A program made the translations under genes and the position numbers. From an uncultured Bacteroidota bacterium (GTDB lineage Bacteria > Bacteroidota > Bacteroidia > Flavobacteriales > Flavobacteriaceae): a stretch of DNA of 64,000 bases. The stretch is from NCBI GenBank assembly GCA_902584445.1, contig CACHZY010000002.1, forward strand, positions 1 to 64,000, written 5' to 3'. The notes below the pieces were generated by a model. It was not told the DNA's origin and did no database searches. It was given only the letters and a program-made list of their open reading frames with translations. This document shows, one piece after another, positions 1 to 8,694 of the stretch (the stretch's first letter is position 1; each line of letters opens with the position of its first letter).

Positions 1-909
1 AAGAGAAATACTGAAGACTTAATCCTTGATGATAAAGTACCAAATTCAACAGGATTTAATAATGTACTTGGAAATGTCGGAGAAATTGAAAACAGTGGTA
101 TTGAAATTTCATTGAATTCAGTAAACATGAGTACTGGTGATTTTAGATGGACTTCTAATTTAACATTTACTGCTAATGATGATAAAGTTGTTAAATTAGC
201 TGGTGGTCTTACTGAAGATATTGGAAACGGAAGATTTGTAGGAGAGTCAGTAAGAGCTTTATATTCTTATAAATTCGAAGGTATATGGCAATTAGGCCAA
301 GAGGCTGCAGCTGCAGAATTTGGCCAAGTACCAGGTCAGGTTCGAATCCGTGATCTTAATGGTGATAAAAAAATCAATTCTGAAGACAGGATGATTGTTG
401 GAAAAGGAACTCCTGATTGGACTGCTGGTTTAAGAAATCAGTTAACTTATAAAAATTGGGATTTATCATTCTTCGTATACACTCGTCAAGGATTGATGTA
501 TTCAAATGCATTCCTTAATGGGACGTTTGGAGATATTGCAAGTGATCGTTACAATAGATCAGCAGACCTAGATTATTGGACACCTGATAATCCTAGTAAT
601 ACATATTTCAATCCAGTTACTGGTCCAGGTCTTAACTCCAAAAATGAGAGAAAAGGAGGAACATCTAGAGTTGGACTTAGTTATCAATTGGCTGATTTTG
701 TAAGAATCTCTGATATTACCATGGGATATAGCTTACCTAAGCAGGTTCTAAGTGAACTTGGGGTTTCTAGATTTAGATTGTATGGTCAATTACAAAATCC
801 ATTTGTATTTACCGACTTCCTAACCTTTGATCCTGAATATAATTCAGGTGCTTATAACGATGATTTCCCAGCACTTACTGTATTGTTTGGGGTTAATATT
901 AATTTTTAA
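1..909 (+). CDS. SusC-like TonB-dependent outer-membrane transporter, C-terminal part
   Basis: The reading frame is open from the first base and ends at a TAA at 907-909, so about 302 C-terminal residues are present and the start lies outside the window. The part seen is the end of the 22-stranded beta-barrel: it contains the loop with R-I-R-D-L-N-G-D and the strand W-T-A-G-L-R-N that are usual in SusC/RagA proteins, and ends with the aromatic last residue (I-N-F) expected for outer-membrane barrels. SusC proteins import oligosaccharides across the outer membrane together with the SusD lid. The SusD gene follows directly, which supports the call. The substrate cannot be read from this fragment, but the pair is probably part of the same uronate or algal-glycan locus as the operon downstream. 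Confidence 0.93.
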   Translation, partial: KRNTEDLILDDKVPNSTGFNNVLGNVGEIENSGIEISLNSVNMSTGDFRWTSNLTFTANDDKVVKLAGGLTEDIGNGRFVGESVRALYSYKFEGIWQLGQEAAAAEFGQVPGQVRIRDLNGDKKINSEDRMIVGKGTPDWTAGLRNQLTYKNWDLSFFVYTRQGLMYSNAFLNGTFGDIASDRYNRSADLDYWTPDNPSNTYFNPVTGPGLNSKNERKGGTSRVGLSYQLADFVRISDITMGYSLPKQVLSELGVSRFRLYGQLQNPFVFTDFLTFDPEYNSGAYNDDFPALTVLFGVNINF

Positions 910-957
910 TCACAAATGAGGAATACAATGAAAAGTTTAAAAGAAATTAAAACAGAA

Positions 958-2808
958 ATGAAAACATTAAATAAAATTTTAATCGCTTTCTCTTTAGTCT
1001 TCGCTATGAGTTGTGAGACCGAATCATTACTTACAGAGGAGAGTATATCGAATCAGACTGCTGGAGCATATTTTTCAACGGCCTCTGGATTCGAAGACCT
1101 AAGTAAGTCAATATATCCACTTCTAAGACCCATAGCACAACTTAGGGCACTAACCTTAAATGGAACTGATATTTTTTCACGTAGTGGTGGCTTTAGAAAT
1201 GTAAATACTGAACTCAATGTTAATTTTGACACATATGGACCAGAATTTACTGAAGGCATATCAGAAGTTCAAGACTTTTGGGTTTATCATTATAAAGCAA
1301 TAAACCGAGCAAACACTCTTTTATCAAGAGCTGAATCGATTGAAAATGTAGGTTCCTATGCGGCTACGCGGGATGTAAGGATTGCAGAGGCAAAGTTTAT
1401 AAGGGCATATTGCCTGTTTTCACTAGTTCAGCAATTTGGAGATATTCCTATGCCATTAGTGGAAACTACCTCAGCGAATAAGGAAGTTATTAGAGTTCCT
1501 TCTGCTGAAGTTTATGCTCAAATTATTACTGATTTGACTGAGGCTGAAGGAGTTTTACCCGCTAGTGCATCCGATTACGGACGAGCTACTTTAGGAGCAG
1601 CTCAACATCTCCTTGCAAGAGTTTATCTAACTAGAGGTTGGAATTTTGGAAATTCGTTGGGAGGTACAGCTGCTGATTTTGAACAGGCCAGGGTTTATGC
1701 TGATAAAGTAATTGCAGCTCACCCAATGGTTGCAGATTATAAAGATCTTTTTCCAAAAAAGAATGAAGATGTAACAAATCAAACTCATGGTCCAGCCGAC
1801 CAGAATTATAGAAATAGTGAAACAATTTTATCTGTTCAATACTCTAACAATCCACTTACTAATGTTGGGGAAAATGCTTATGCAATTGGTGACCAAGTGG
1901 CAGGTGATTCTGGTAATAATTCACACAGTATTTTTGGTGGATCTCATGATGAATCTCCTGGTAGTCCAGGAAGAACATCTGACTATAACAGACAATTAGG
2001 TGCTCATTCAACTGTACCAGGTGTTTGGAGACTTTTCGATCCAGAAACTGACACGAGATATCATTTAAATTTCGTTGAGAAAGTTTATGCTGTTGTTGAT
2101 AACCCTGGTTTTGTGCCTGCTGATGGTGTAGCACCAATTGATATCCAATCTGGTGACGTTGTTGTCGAGTATAGGGATTGGAACAACCCAGCGACAACAC
2201 TTGAAGAAAGAGGTAAGGACGTTGGAGGTAACATGAATTATGCTGTTATCAATCATGATCAGATTGGAAAAATAGAAGAATCTAATTATCATAACCCCAA
2301 TCACCACCCAATGATGTGGAAGTTCTGGGAGCCTGGGATTGACTATGGTAATGGTTTCGGTCAAGCTGATCACCCACTTATGAGATCTTCAGAGGCATAT
2401 CTTATAGCTGCTGAAGCTATTATTAAAGGTGCAAGTGCTGGCTCTATTGGCTCAGCTTCTGACTACTATAATGCGGTTGTAAACCGAGCTATCATTGGCG
2501 GTCAACTTGGAGATGCTGATATGGCAAATGATCCTAATGATTTAAGTTCATTGGCTACCAAGAGCTATAGAGCTTCAGGTAATGTCACAATTGAAATGAT
2601 TATGGATGAAAGAGCTCGTGAGTTTATGGGAGAGGGACTTAGATGGTATGATCTTAAAAGAACAGGTACTTTAATTAGTAGAAGTAAAGCATTCAATCCA
2701 TGGATAGGTGCACTAAATTATATTAAAGAGCACCACTATTTAAGACCAATTCCACTAGCTGAAATCGATCTTGCAACTAATGAAGTAACTCAAAATCCTG
2801 GATACTAA
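958..2808 (+). CDS. SusD/RagB-family outer-membrane glycan-binding lipoprotein
   Basis: SusD-like proteins bind oligosaccharides at the cell surface and close over the SusC barrel. The frame also has ATGs at 916 and 928, but only the ATG at 958 puts a lipoprotein signal at the N terminus (MKTLNKILIAF, hydrophobic run, then F-A-M-S-C), so 958 is preferred. The rest shows the SusD pattern: a TPR-like helical region with R-A-N-T-L-L, then A-E-A-K-F-I-R-A-Y near residue 140, a late E-R-A-R-E-F-x-G-E-G-x-R-W-Y-D-L-K-R motif, and a C terminus ending in Q-N-P-G-Y. From 958 it is about 616 residues, within the family range. It follows the SusC fragment and is closed by a strong terminator. Confidence 0.95.
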   Translation: MKTLNKILIAFSLVFAMSCETESLLTEESISNQTAGAYFSTASGFEDLSKSIYPLLRPIAQLRALTLNGTDIFSRSGGFRNVNTELNVNFDTYGPEFTEGISEVQDFWVYHYKAINRANTLLSRAESIENVGSYAATRDVRIAEAKFIRAYCLFSLVQQFGDIPMPLVETTSANKEVIRVPSAEVYAQIITDLTEAEGVLPASASDYGRATLGAAQHLLARVYLTRGWNFGNSLGGTAADFEQARVYADKVIAAHPMVADYKDLFPKKNEDVTNQTHGPADQNYRNSETILSVQYSNNPLTNVGENAYAIGDQVAGDSGNNSHSIFGGSHDESPGSPGRTSDYNRQLGAHSTVPGVWRLFDPETDTRYHLNFVEKVYAVVDNPGFVPADGVAPIDIQSGDVVVEYRDWNNPATTLEERGKDVGGNMNYAVINHDQIGKIEESNYHNPNHHPMMWKFWEPGIDYGNGFGQADHPLMRSSEAYLIAAEAIIKGASAGSIGSASDYYNAVVNRAIIGGQLGDADMANDPNDLSSLATKSYRASGNVTIEMIMDERAREFMGEGLRWYDLKRTGTLISRSKAFNPWIGALNYIKEHHYLRPIPLAEIDLATNEVTQNPGY

Positions 2809-2830
2809 TATTAATTATCCAAAGTGATTA

Positions 2831-2860
2831 AAAAAAAGGGGCACTATTGCCCCTTTTTTT
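2831..2860. terminator. Bidirectional rho-independent terminator between susD and the LacI gene
   Basis: An A-tract, GGGGCA, a four-base loop CTAT, TGCCCC and a T-tract make a perfect hairpin with A/T flanks on both sides. It lies 23 bases after the SusD stop and just before the stop of the convergent regulator, so it can end transcription from both directions. Confidence 0.92.
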
Positions 2861-2862
2861 TA

Positions 2863-3936
2863 TTATAATTTATTATCGTAACGACGCATGTCGTATTCAA
2901 TGAACTCAACATTTTCTTTAGTAACAATTTCTAATGGCGTTGGTATTTCAGGATCAGGTTTTACTTTATGAATCAAGTAATTTACCATTGTTATAATAGA
3001 CTTGTAACCTTGGTTAAAGGATTTCTGCGAAATCAAAAAAGTTATTTTTCCTTTTCTTAATGCCGATACATTACTAGGAGTTGTATCAAAACCAACAACT
3101 TTTATTTCAGATCGAACATCTGGGTCAATCAGTTCAATGATATTGGATGCTCTACTAGATGGAATTACTATTCCTTTTATTTTTCTATTTGACTTTAAAA
3201 GTGAATTAATTTTGACACCAATCTTTACTTGGTCTTTTAGTCCATCAAATTGGATTTGATGAATGGTTTTTTTGATATTATTTTTATCAAAATAGTCTGA
3301 AATACCCTTGCCTCTCTGACTAAAAGACCGGTAGTCGTCAAGGTTTTTTCTTGTCTGAATAATAAGAAGCTCGTCATCAGGAAAAGTACAAAGATTTAAT
3401 AGCTGTCCTGCAAGGCTTCCACCTTCAAATGATTTTTGACCAATATAACAAAGGTTATTATATCCCTTTTGATTGATGTTTAAGAAAATAAAAGGTATGT
3501 TTTTTTCATTAAGTAACTTTATTATGATTGAAGTTTCTTTAATAAATATTGGTGTCATTACCACAGCATCCGGATTAGTATCAATTAATTTATTGAAGGT
3601 CTCAATATAGTTTTTAGGATCAAATTGATCAAATGAAAAATTATTAATTTCAACTCCATTAGCATTAACTTCTTGGCTTGCTTTTTGAATTCCAGAGGTG
3701 GGAGATTTCCAAAAAATGTTTTGATCATCATAAGAGGGGATAAGCGTCGCAAGGCTTAGATGCTTTTTCATTGCTAATGAACTTGCAATCTGATTTATTT
3801 TAAAGTTTTTTTTCTTTAAAATATCTTTAATTCTTTCACTAGTTTTTTTTGACACACCCCCTCGATCATGCAATACTCGATCAACTGTGCCTGATGATAC
3901 ATTAGCTTCCTTAGCAATGTCTTTTATTGTTGTCAA
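2863..3936 (-). CDS. LacI-family transcriptional regulator
   Basis: The N terminus (residues 1-50) is a LacI helix-turn-helix: T-T-I-K-D-I-A-K-E-A-N-V-S-S-G-T-V-D-R-V-L, followed by the hinge region with S-S-L-A. Residues 60-350 form a periplasmic-binding-protein-like sugar-sensing domain with the usual V-V-G-F-D-T-T-P segment. At 357 residues it has normal length. It is divergent from the uronate operon, and a LacI-type operator candidate sits just in front of that operon, so it probably represses uronate genes until a uronate or its breakdown product binds. The effector is unknown. The recognition helix has G-T-V-D-R rather than the commoner T-V-S-R, a variant seen in sugar-responsive members. 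Confidence 0.93.
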   Translation of the reverse strand: MTTIKDIAKEANVSSGTVDRVLHDRGGVSKKTSERIKDILKKKNFKINQIASSLAMKKHLSLATLIPSYDDQNIFWKSPTSGIQKASQEVNANGVEINNFSFDQFDPKNYIETFNKLIDTNPDAVVMTPIFIKETSIIIKLLNEKNIPFIFLNINQKGYNNLCYIGQKSFEGGSLAGQLLNLCTFPDDELLIIQTRKNLDDYRSFSQRGKGISDYFDKNNIKKTIHQIQFDGLKDQVKIGVKINSLLKSNRKIKGIVIPSSRASNIIELIDPDVRSEIKVVGFDTTPSNVSALRKGKITFLISQKSFNQGYKSIITMVNYLIHKVKPDPEIPTPLEIVTKENVEFIEYDMRRYDNKL

Positions 3937-4077
3937 TTTCTAAATAAGGGATTAGATTTAAATATTAAATAAACATATAAAATACGATTCATTAAAGGTA
4001 AAATAATATAATATTTAACATATTATTTAATGTTTTTTTCATTTTATTTTTTTCAATACTTTAAACAACAATTTAGT

Positions 4078-4085
4078 TATATTTG
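4078..4085 (+). promoter_or_regulatory. Bacteroidota -7 promoter element of the uronate operon
   Basis: TATATTTG matches the Bacteroidota -7 consensus TAnnTTTG. It lies 35 bases before the first start codon and 9 bases before the operator candidate, so transcription would begin near 4090. No clear TTTG -33 box is seen. Confidence 0.6.
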
Positions 4086-4094
4086 TCTGAGTAT

Positions 4095-4106
4095 GTGTAC
4101 GCACAC
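4095..4106. promoter_or_regulatory. LacI-type operator candidate
   Basis: GTGTACGCACAC is an imperfect palindrome with a central CG, the usual design of LacI-family operators (GTGT and ACAC arms; the only mismatched pair flanks the centre). It lies between the predicted transcription start and the ATG at 4121, where a bound repressor would block transcription. The divergent LacI gene at 2863-3936 is the natural partner. Confidence 0.6.
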
Positions 4107-4120
4107 GAATATAAACTCAA

Positions 4121-5452
4121 ATGCCGAAAACTTTTAAATGGATTTTAGTTGCAGCCTTATCAGGCTTTTTGTTTGGGTTTGATACAGTAGTAATATCTGG
4201 AGCTAATCTACCTATAAAAGAACTATGGTCAACTTCTCCTGTATTTCATGGTTTTTTTATAATGTCAATGGCTTTGTGGGGGACTGTTATCGGTGCTTTG
4301 TTTGGTTCCCTTCCCTCCAATAGGCTTGGAAGAAAAAAAACTCTTACTTGGATTGGTTTTTTCTTTTTTATCTCGGCTGTAGGATCTGCATTAGCCCTTG
4401 AACCTTATACCTTTTCTTTCTTCAGATTTATCGGTGGTATAGCAGTAGGGGTTTCCTCTGTTACTGCCCCTATATACATATCTGAAATAACTACACCAAA
4501 AAACAGGGGGACATTGGGAGTGTTATATCAGTTTAGCCTAGTTTTTGGTATATTAATTGCTTATTTTTCTAATTACCTTCTCACAGGATTTGATGGATCT
4601 AATGATTGGCGTTGGATGCTGGGTATCGAGGCTATTCCTGCCCTTTTATATTTATTAATGACACTTTACATCCCTGATTCTCCTCGATGGTTAGTATTAT
4701 TCAAAAATGATGACCTAACTGCACAAAAAGTTTTGGAAGTAATTTATTCCAACAAAAGTGAAGCCGATGATGTTTTAAAATCCATTAAGACGACTGATAA
4801 TACTGTTTCAAAAGAAAACAACTTATTTGTTCCTAGATTCAAAAAAACAATTCTTTTAGCCTTTTTTATTTCCTTTTTTAATCAATTATCAGGTATTAAC
4901 TTCATTCTTTATTACGCACCAGAAATATTAGAGATGGGAGGTTTTGCGACTAAAGAGTCTTTGTTCAATTCAGTTATCATCGGATTAACCAATATTATAT
5001 TTACTTTTGGAGGATTGATGTTAATTGACCGTCTAGGTCGAAAGCAATTACTTATAATTGGTTCCATAGGTTACATTATCTCCCTTTGTGGTGTTTCTGG
5101 TGCATTTTATTATGAATGGAATCCTCAGTTAATTGCTTTTTTTATTTTTGCTTTTATAGCTGCTCATGGTATTGGTCAAGGTACTGTGATATGGGTTTTC
5201 ATTTCAGAAATTTTTCCTAATAGAATTAGAGCATTAGGACAGTCTTTTGGCTCAGGTATTCATTGGGTTTTTGCTGCTCTAATTACTTTATTTGGTCCAT
5301 CTGTTATCGAAATTTATAATAATAATCCTTGGCCGATTTTTGCTTTTTTTGCTTTCATGATGGTACTTCAACTTCTGTTTTCTATTTTTATAATGCCTGA
5401 GACTAAAGGAAAGTCTCTTGAAAAAATTTACGAAATAATTAATCAAAAATAA
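4121..5452 (+). CDS. MFS sugar/uronate porter (sugar porter family)
   Basis: A 12-helix major facilitator of the sugar porter family, expected to carry a monosaccharide or uronate through the inner membrane by proton symport. Visible signatures are L-F-G-F-D-T in helix 1, N-R-L-G-R-K-K in the loop between helices 2 and 3, P-D-S-P-R-W-L-V after helix 6, D-R-L-G-R-K-Q in the second half, and P-E-T-K-G-K-S-L-E at the C terminus. It has 443 residues, slightly short for the family because the central loop is short. It is the first gene of the uronate operon, 12 bases before the next gene, and sits right behind the operator candidate. A uronate such as glucuronate or galacturonate is the likely cargo by context. 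Confidence 0.9.
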   Translation: MPKTFKWILVAALSGFLFGFDTVVISGANLPIKELWSTSPVFHGFFIMSMALWGTVIGALFGSLPSNRLGRKKTLTWIGFFFFISAVGSALALEPYTFSFFRFIGGIAVGVSSVTAPIYISEITTPKNRGTLGVLYQFSLVFGILIAYFSNYLLTGFDGSNDWRWMLGIEAIPALLYLLMTLYIPDSPRWLVLFKNDDLTAQKVLEVIYSNKSEADDVLKSIKTTDNTVSKENNLFVPRFKKTILLAFFISFFNQLSGINFILYYAPEILEMGGFATKESLFNSVIIGLTNIIFTFGGLMLIDRLGRKQLLIIGSIGYIISLCGVSGAFYYEWNPQLIAFFIFAFIAAHGIGQGTVIWVFISEIFPNRIRALGQSFGSGIHWVFAALITLFGPSVIEIYNNNPWPIFAFFAFMMVLQLLFSIFIMPETKGKSLEKIYEIINQK

Positions 5453-5464
5453 ATTACCACCAAA

Positions 5465-6673
5465 ATGAGAAGAAAGGACTTTATATTAAATACAGGTGGA
5501 TTAATTCTTAGCTCATTCACATCAGCTAATCTCCTTGCCAGTGTACACTCCTCAAATAGTTTAAATAGTCAAATCAACATTGGCGTTATTGGGACTGGTT
5601 CAAGAGGTCAAGGATTAATTAAACTTTTAAATGGTATTAAAGGTTTCAACGTAGTTGCAGCTTGTGATAATATTCCTTTCAGACTCGAGGAGGGGATTAG
5701 TTTGATTCCAACAACTAAAATTGCAAAAGCTTATAGTGACTACAGAAAATTATTAGACGATAAAAATATTGATGCAATAATTGTCTCAACACCTCTTAAC
5801 ACCCATGATCAAATTTCAATTGATGCATTAGATGCTGATAAACACGTCTATTGTGAGAAAACAATGACCAAGGGAATATCTGCTACTCAAAATCTAGTTA
5901 AAAAAAGTAAGCTATCCAATAAAATTTTTCAAACTGGTCACCAGTTTCATAGTTCCAGAATGTATAGTCAATTAGTTGATCTTATAAATGATGGGAAAGT
6001 CGGAAATATAATTTCAATAGAAGCACAATGGAATAGAAATGGTGATTGGAGAAGAGTAGTAAAAAATCCTTTACAAGAGAGACAAATTAACTGGCGAATG
6101 TATAGAGAGTACTCTTACGGACTTCTTGCAGAACTTAGTGCACACCAAATTGATTTTGCAAATTGGATTTTAGATGATACACCAAAAAAAGCTATTGGTT
6201 TTGGAGGTATAAACTATTGGAAGGATGGAAGAGAAACTTATGACAATACAAAGGTAGTTTATGAATACTCTAATGGATTAAAAGCAACATTTACATCTCT
6301 AACTGCTAACGCTAAAGATGGTTATAAAATTATGGTAATGGGAGATAAGGGAACTCTCACGATTTATCAAGATTCTGCTTGGTTTTATCCTGAAGGAGAA
6401 TATACTCCTAAATATGGAGATGTAGATGGTGTATCCGGAGCAACAACTAATTGGTCTCAAAGTAAAGGTTTACCCCTTGATCTAATTGAAAGTGATACTA
6501 ATAGGGCAACTTTGCAAGCTTTGATAGATTTTAGGGATTCAATTTTAAATAATAAGAAACCATTATCCAATATAACGACCGGCGCAAATGTCGCATACGC
6601 TGTTGAAATGGGAATACAAGCAATGGACACAAATAAAGTCATTGAGTGGAACGATGATCAATTTATATTATAA
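5465..6673 (+). CDS. Gfo/Idh/MocA-family oxidoreductase with Tat-like signal
   Basis: An NAD(P)-dependent sugar oxidoreductase family member. The N terminus (M-R-R-K-D-F-I, then a hydrophobic stretch ending at A-S-V) looks like a Tat signal, which would export the folded, cofactor-loaded protein. The Rossmann domain starts at about residue 38 with I-G-V-I-G-T-G-S-R-G, and the C-terminal alpha/beta domain follows after residue 150. The family motif E-K-P is C-E-K-T here, with Thr in place of Pro; the Lys is kept. It lies in the uronate operon, 6 bases before the SDR gene, but the pathway has no obvious step for it. It may act on a sugar or oligosaccharide in the periplasm. The exact reaction is unknown. 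Confidence 0.85.
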   Translation: MRRKDFILNTGGLILSSFTSANLLASVHSSNSLNSQINIGVIGTGSRGQGLIKLLNGIKGFNVVAACDNIPFRLEEGISLIPTTKIAKAYSDYRKLLDDKNIDAIIVSTPLNTHDQISIDALDADKHVYCEKTMTKGISATQNLVKKSKLSNKIFQTGHQFHSSRMYSQLVDLINDGKVGNIISIEAQWNRNGDWRRVVKNPLQERQINWRMYREYSYGLLAELSAHQIDFANWILDDTPKKAIGFGGINYWKDGRETYDNTKVVYEYSNGLKATFTSLTANAKDGYKIMVMGDKGTLTIYQDSAWFYPEGEYTPKYGDVDGVSGATTNWSQSKGLPLDLIESDTNRATLQALIDFRDSILNNKKPLSNITTGANVAYAVEMGIQAMDTNKVIEWNDDQFIL

Positions 6674-6679
6674 ACACCT

Positions 6680-7495
6680 ATGAAACCGAATTTCAATTTA
6701 AATGATAAAGTAGCTGTAATCACTGGTGGTGGAGGTGCCCTTGGAAGCTGTATAGCCCAGAGCTTATCAGAATCAGGTGTAAAAATAGCCATTCTTGATC
6801 TTACCGAAGAATCAGCACAAAAAACCATTGATTTAATAGAAAGTAATGGGGGAGAGGGCATTGGTTTTGCATCCAATGTACTCTCTAAAGATTCTATTGA
6901 GAAAATTAGTCAAGAGATAATTGCTAAGTGGGGAAGAGTTGATATTCTTCTAAATGCAGCCGGCGGAAACATGCAAGGAGCTACAATAGCGGTTGATCAA
7001 ACAATTTTTGATCTGTCTATTGACGATTTTAAAAAAGTAACGGAATTAAATCTTAATGGATCAGTTATTCCTTCTTTGGTATTTGGTGAAATTATGGCTC
7101 AACAAAAAAGTGGTTCTATAATTAATTATTCCTCTATGAGTGTGGACAGAGTTATCACCAGAGTAGTAGGTTATTCTGCCTCAAAAGCAGGAATTGAGAA
7201 TTTTACCCGTTGGATGGCTGTTGAGATGGCCCTAAAGTTTGGCTCTGGCATTAGGGTTAATGCTATTGCGCCTGGCTTTTTTGTGGGAAACCAAAATAGA
7301 GCATTACTCTTAAATGAAGATGGATCCTATACTGAGAGAGGAGATACTATAATCAGAAACACCCCTATGAAAAGATTTGGGGAAGCTGAGGAATTAAATG
7401 GTGCAATTCACTTTTTGTGTAGTGAAGCAGCTAAATTTATAACTGGAGTAGTACTACCCATTGATGGTGGCTTTAGCGCTTTTAGTGGGGTTTAA
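6680..7495 (+). CDS. uxuB: SDR-family D-mannonate/fructuronate oxidoreductase
   Basis: A short-chain dehydrogenase of 271 residues: Rossmann motif T-G-G-G-G-A-L-G near residue 15, N-A-A-G near 94, catalytic Tyr165 and Lys169 in Y-S-A-S-K. Between UxuA and the rest of the pathway, the expected job is NADH-dependent reduction of D-fructuronate to D-mannonate, the step between UxaC and UxuA. Classical E. coli UxuB belongs to the mannitol dehydrogenase family; many Bacteroidota use an SDR protein instead, and this sequence matches that type, with a longer loop between residues 100 and 125. The function rests on family plus context; a related uronate reductase is possible. Confidence 0.85.
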   Translation: MKPNFNLNDKVAVITGGGGALGSCIAQSLSESGVKIAILDLTEESAQKTIDLIESNGGEGIGFASNVLSKDSIEKISQEIIAKWGRVDILLNAAGGNMQGATIAVDQTIFDLSIDDFKKVTELNLNGSVIPSLVFGEIMAQQKSGSIINYSSMSVDRVITRVVGYSASKAGIENFTRWMAVEMALKFGSGIRVNAIAPGFFVGNQNRALLLNEDGSYTERGDTIIRNTPMKRFGEAEELNGAIHFLCSEAAKFITGVVLPIDGGFSAFSGV

Positions 7496-7507
7496 AAATA
7501 AAGAAAA

Positions 7508-8692
7508 ATGAAAATGACTCAAACCTGGCGCTGGTATGGTCCAAAGGACCCAGTGAGCTTATCAGATATTCGACAAGCTGGAGCCACCGGTATTGTTAAT
7601 GCTCTTCATCATATATCTAATGGATCAGTTTGGTCTGAAGTAGAAATCAGAAAAAGAAAACATGAGATTGAGGCATCAGGTCTTACTTGGGATGTGGTAG
7701 AGTCACTTCCTGTTCATGAGAATATAAAAACTAGAACTGGTGACTTTGAGCAACTGATTGAAAACTATAAAGTAAGTATGAAAAACTTAGCTAACTGTGG
7801 AGTTTTTGTAGTATGTTACAACTTTATGCCTATTCTAGATTGGACTCGGACTCGTTTGGATAAGGTTTTAGAAGATGGTTCTCTTGCTTTGGAATTTAAT
7901 GCCCTAGAATTGAGACTTTTTGATCTATACATACTCAAAAGAGAGGGGGCAAAAAAGGATTATTCTGCGAGAGAGATTTCTCAAGCTAAAATACAGTTTG
8001 AAAACTCGTCTTCTGAGGATATTCAAAGAATATCCGACAATATTCTGAAAGGATTACCGGGTTCTGAAGATGGCTATTCTTTGGAAGAATTTACAGCTAT
8101 GCTCAATACGTATAAAGGAATTGATCCAGATAAATTACGCTTAAATTTAGTCCAGTTTTTATCAGATATTATTCCTGTTGCTGAGTCATTAGGTATACGA
8201 ATGTGCATTCATCCTGATGACCCTCCATTTTCTCTTTTAGGATTGCCAAGAGTGGTTAGTAAATTAGAGGATTATAAGTATATATTTGATAATGTACCCC
8301 CTCTTTCCAATGGTATAACTTTTTGTACCGGATCTTTGGGAGTTAGACCAGATAACGATTTACCTGCTATTTTTAATTCATTTGCAGATCGGGTTCATTT
8401 TTTACACCTTAGGAGTACCAAACGAGATGATGAAGGAAATTTTTATGAGGCCGACCACCTTGAAGGGGATGTTGATATGCATGAAATAATCAAATGTGTA
8501 ATAATAGAACAAAGACGAAGAGCTAGTGAAAATCGAGTTGATGCCTCTATCCCAATGCGTCCTGATCATGGACACCAGATGCTTGATGATTTGGGAAAAC
8601 CAAAAATTAATCCTGGATATTCAGCAATTGGAAGACTTAGAGGTCTTGCCGAGTTAAGAGGTTTAGAGTGGGGAATTAACAGATTAATCTAG
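7508..8692 (+). CDS. uxuA: Mannonate dehydratase
   Basis: UxuA removes water from D-mannonate to give 2-keto-3-deoxy-D-gluconate. The N terminus has the strongly conserved [10 protein letters not shown] and [11 protein letters not shown]. Further on come I-H-P-D-D-P-P near residue 236 and R-P-D-H-G-H near residue 350, the metal-binding and catalytic parts of this TIM-barrel family. At 394 residues it is of full length. ATGs exist at 7508 and 7514; either gives the intact conserved N terminus. The next gene starts 2 bases after the stop, so the two are surely co-transcribed. Confidence 0.97.
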   Translation: MKMTQTWRWYGPKDPVSLSDIRQAGATGIVNALHHISNGSVWSEVEIRKRKHEIEASGLTWDVVESLPVHENIKTRTGDFEQLIENYKVSMKNLANCGVFVVCYNFMPILDWTRTRLDKVLEDGSLALEFNALELRLFDLYILKREGAKKDYSAREISQAKIQFENSSSEDIQRISDNILKGLPGSEDGYSLEEFTAMLNTYKGIDPDKLRLNLVQFLSDIIPVAESLGIRMCIHPDDPPFSLLGLPRVVSKLEDYKYIFDNVPPLSNGITFCTGSLGVRPDNDLPAIFNSFADRVHFLHLRSTKRDDEGNFYEADHLEGDVDMHEIIKCVIIEQRRRASENRVDASIPMRPDHGHQMLDDLGKPKINPGYSAIGRLRGLAELRGLEWGINRLI

Positions 8693-8694
8693 TT

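Noticed and set aside
1859-2200. Minus-strand open frame inside susD
   Set aside because: It is the antisense shadow of a clear SusD gene and has no recognisable domain or start context.
5538-5549. Second GTGTAC-type palindrome as another LacI operator
   Set aside because: It lies within the Gfo/Idh/MocA coding region, lacks the CG centre and has no promoter near it.
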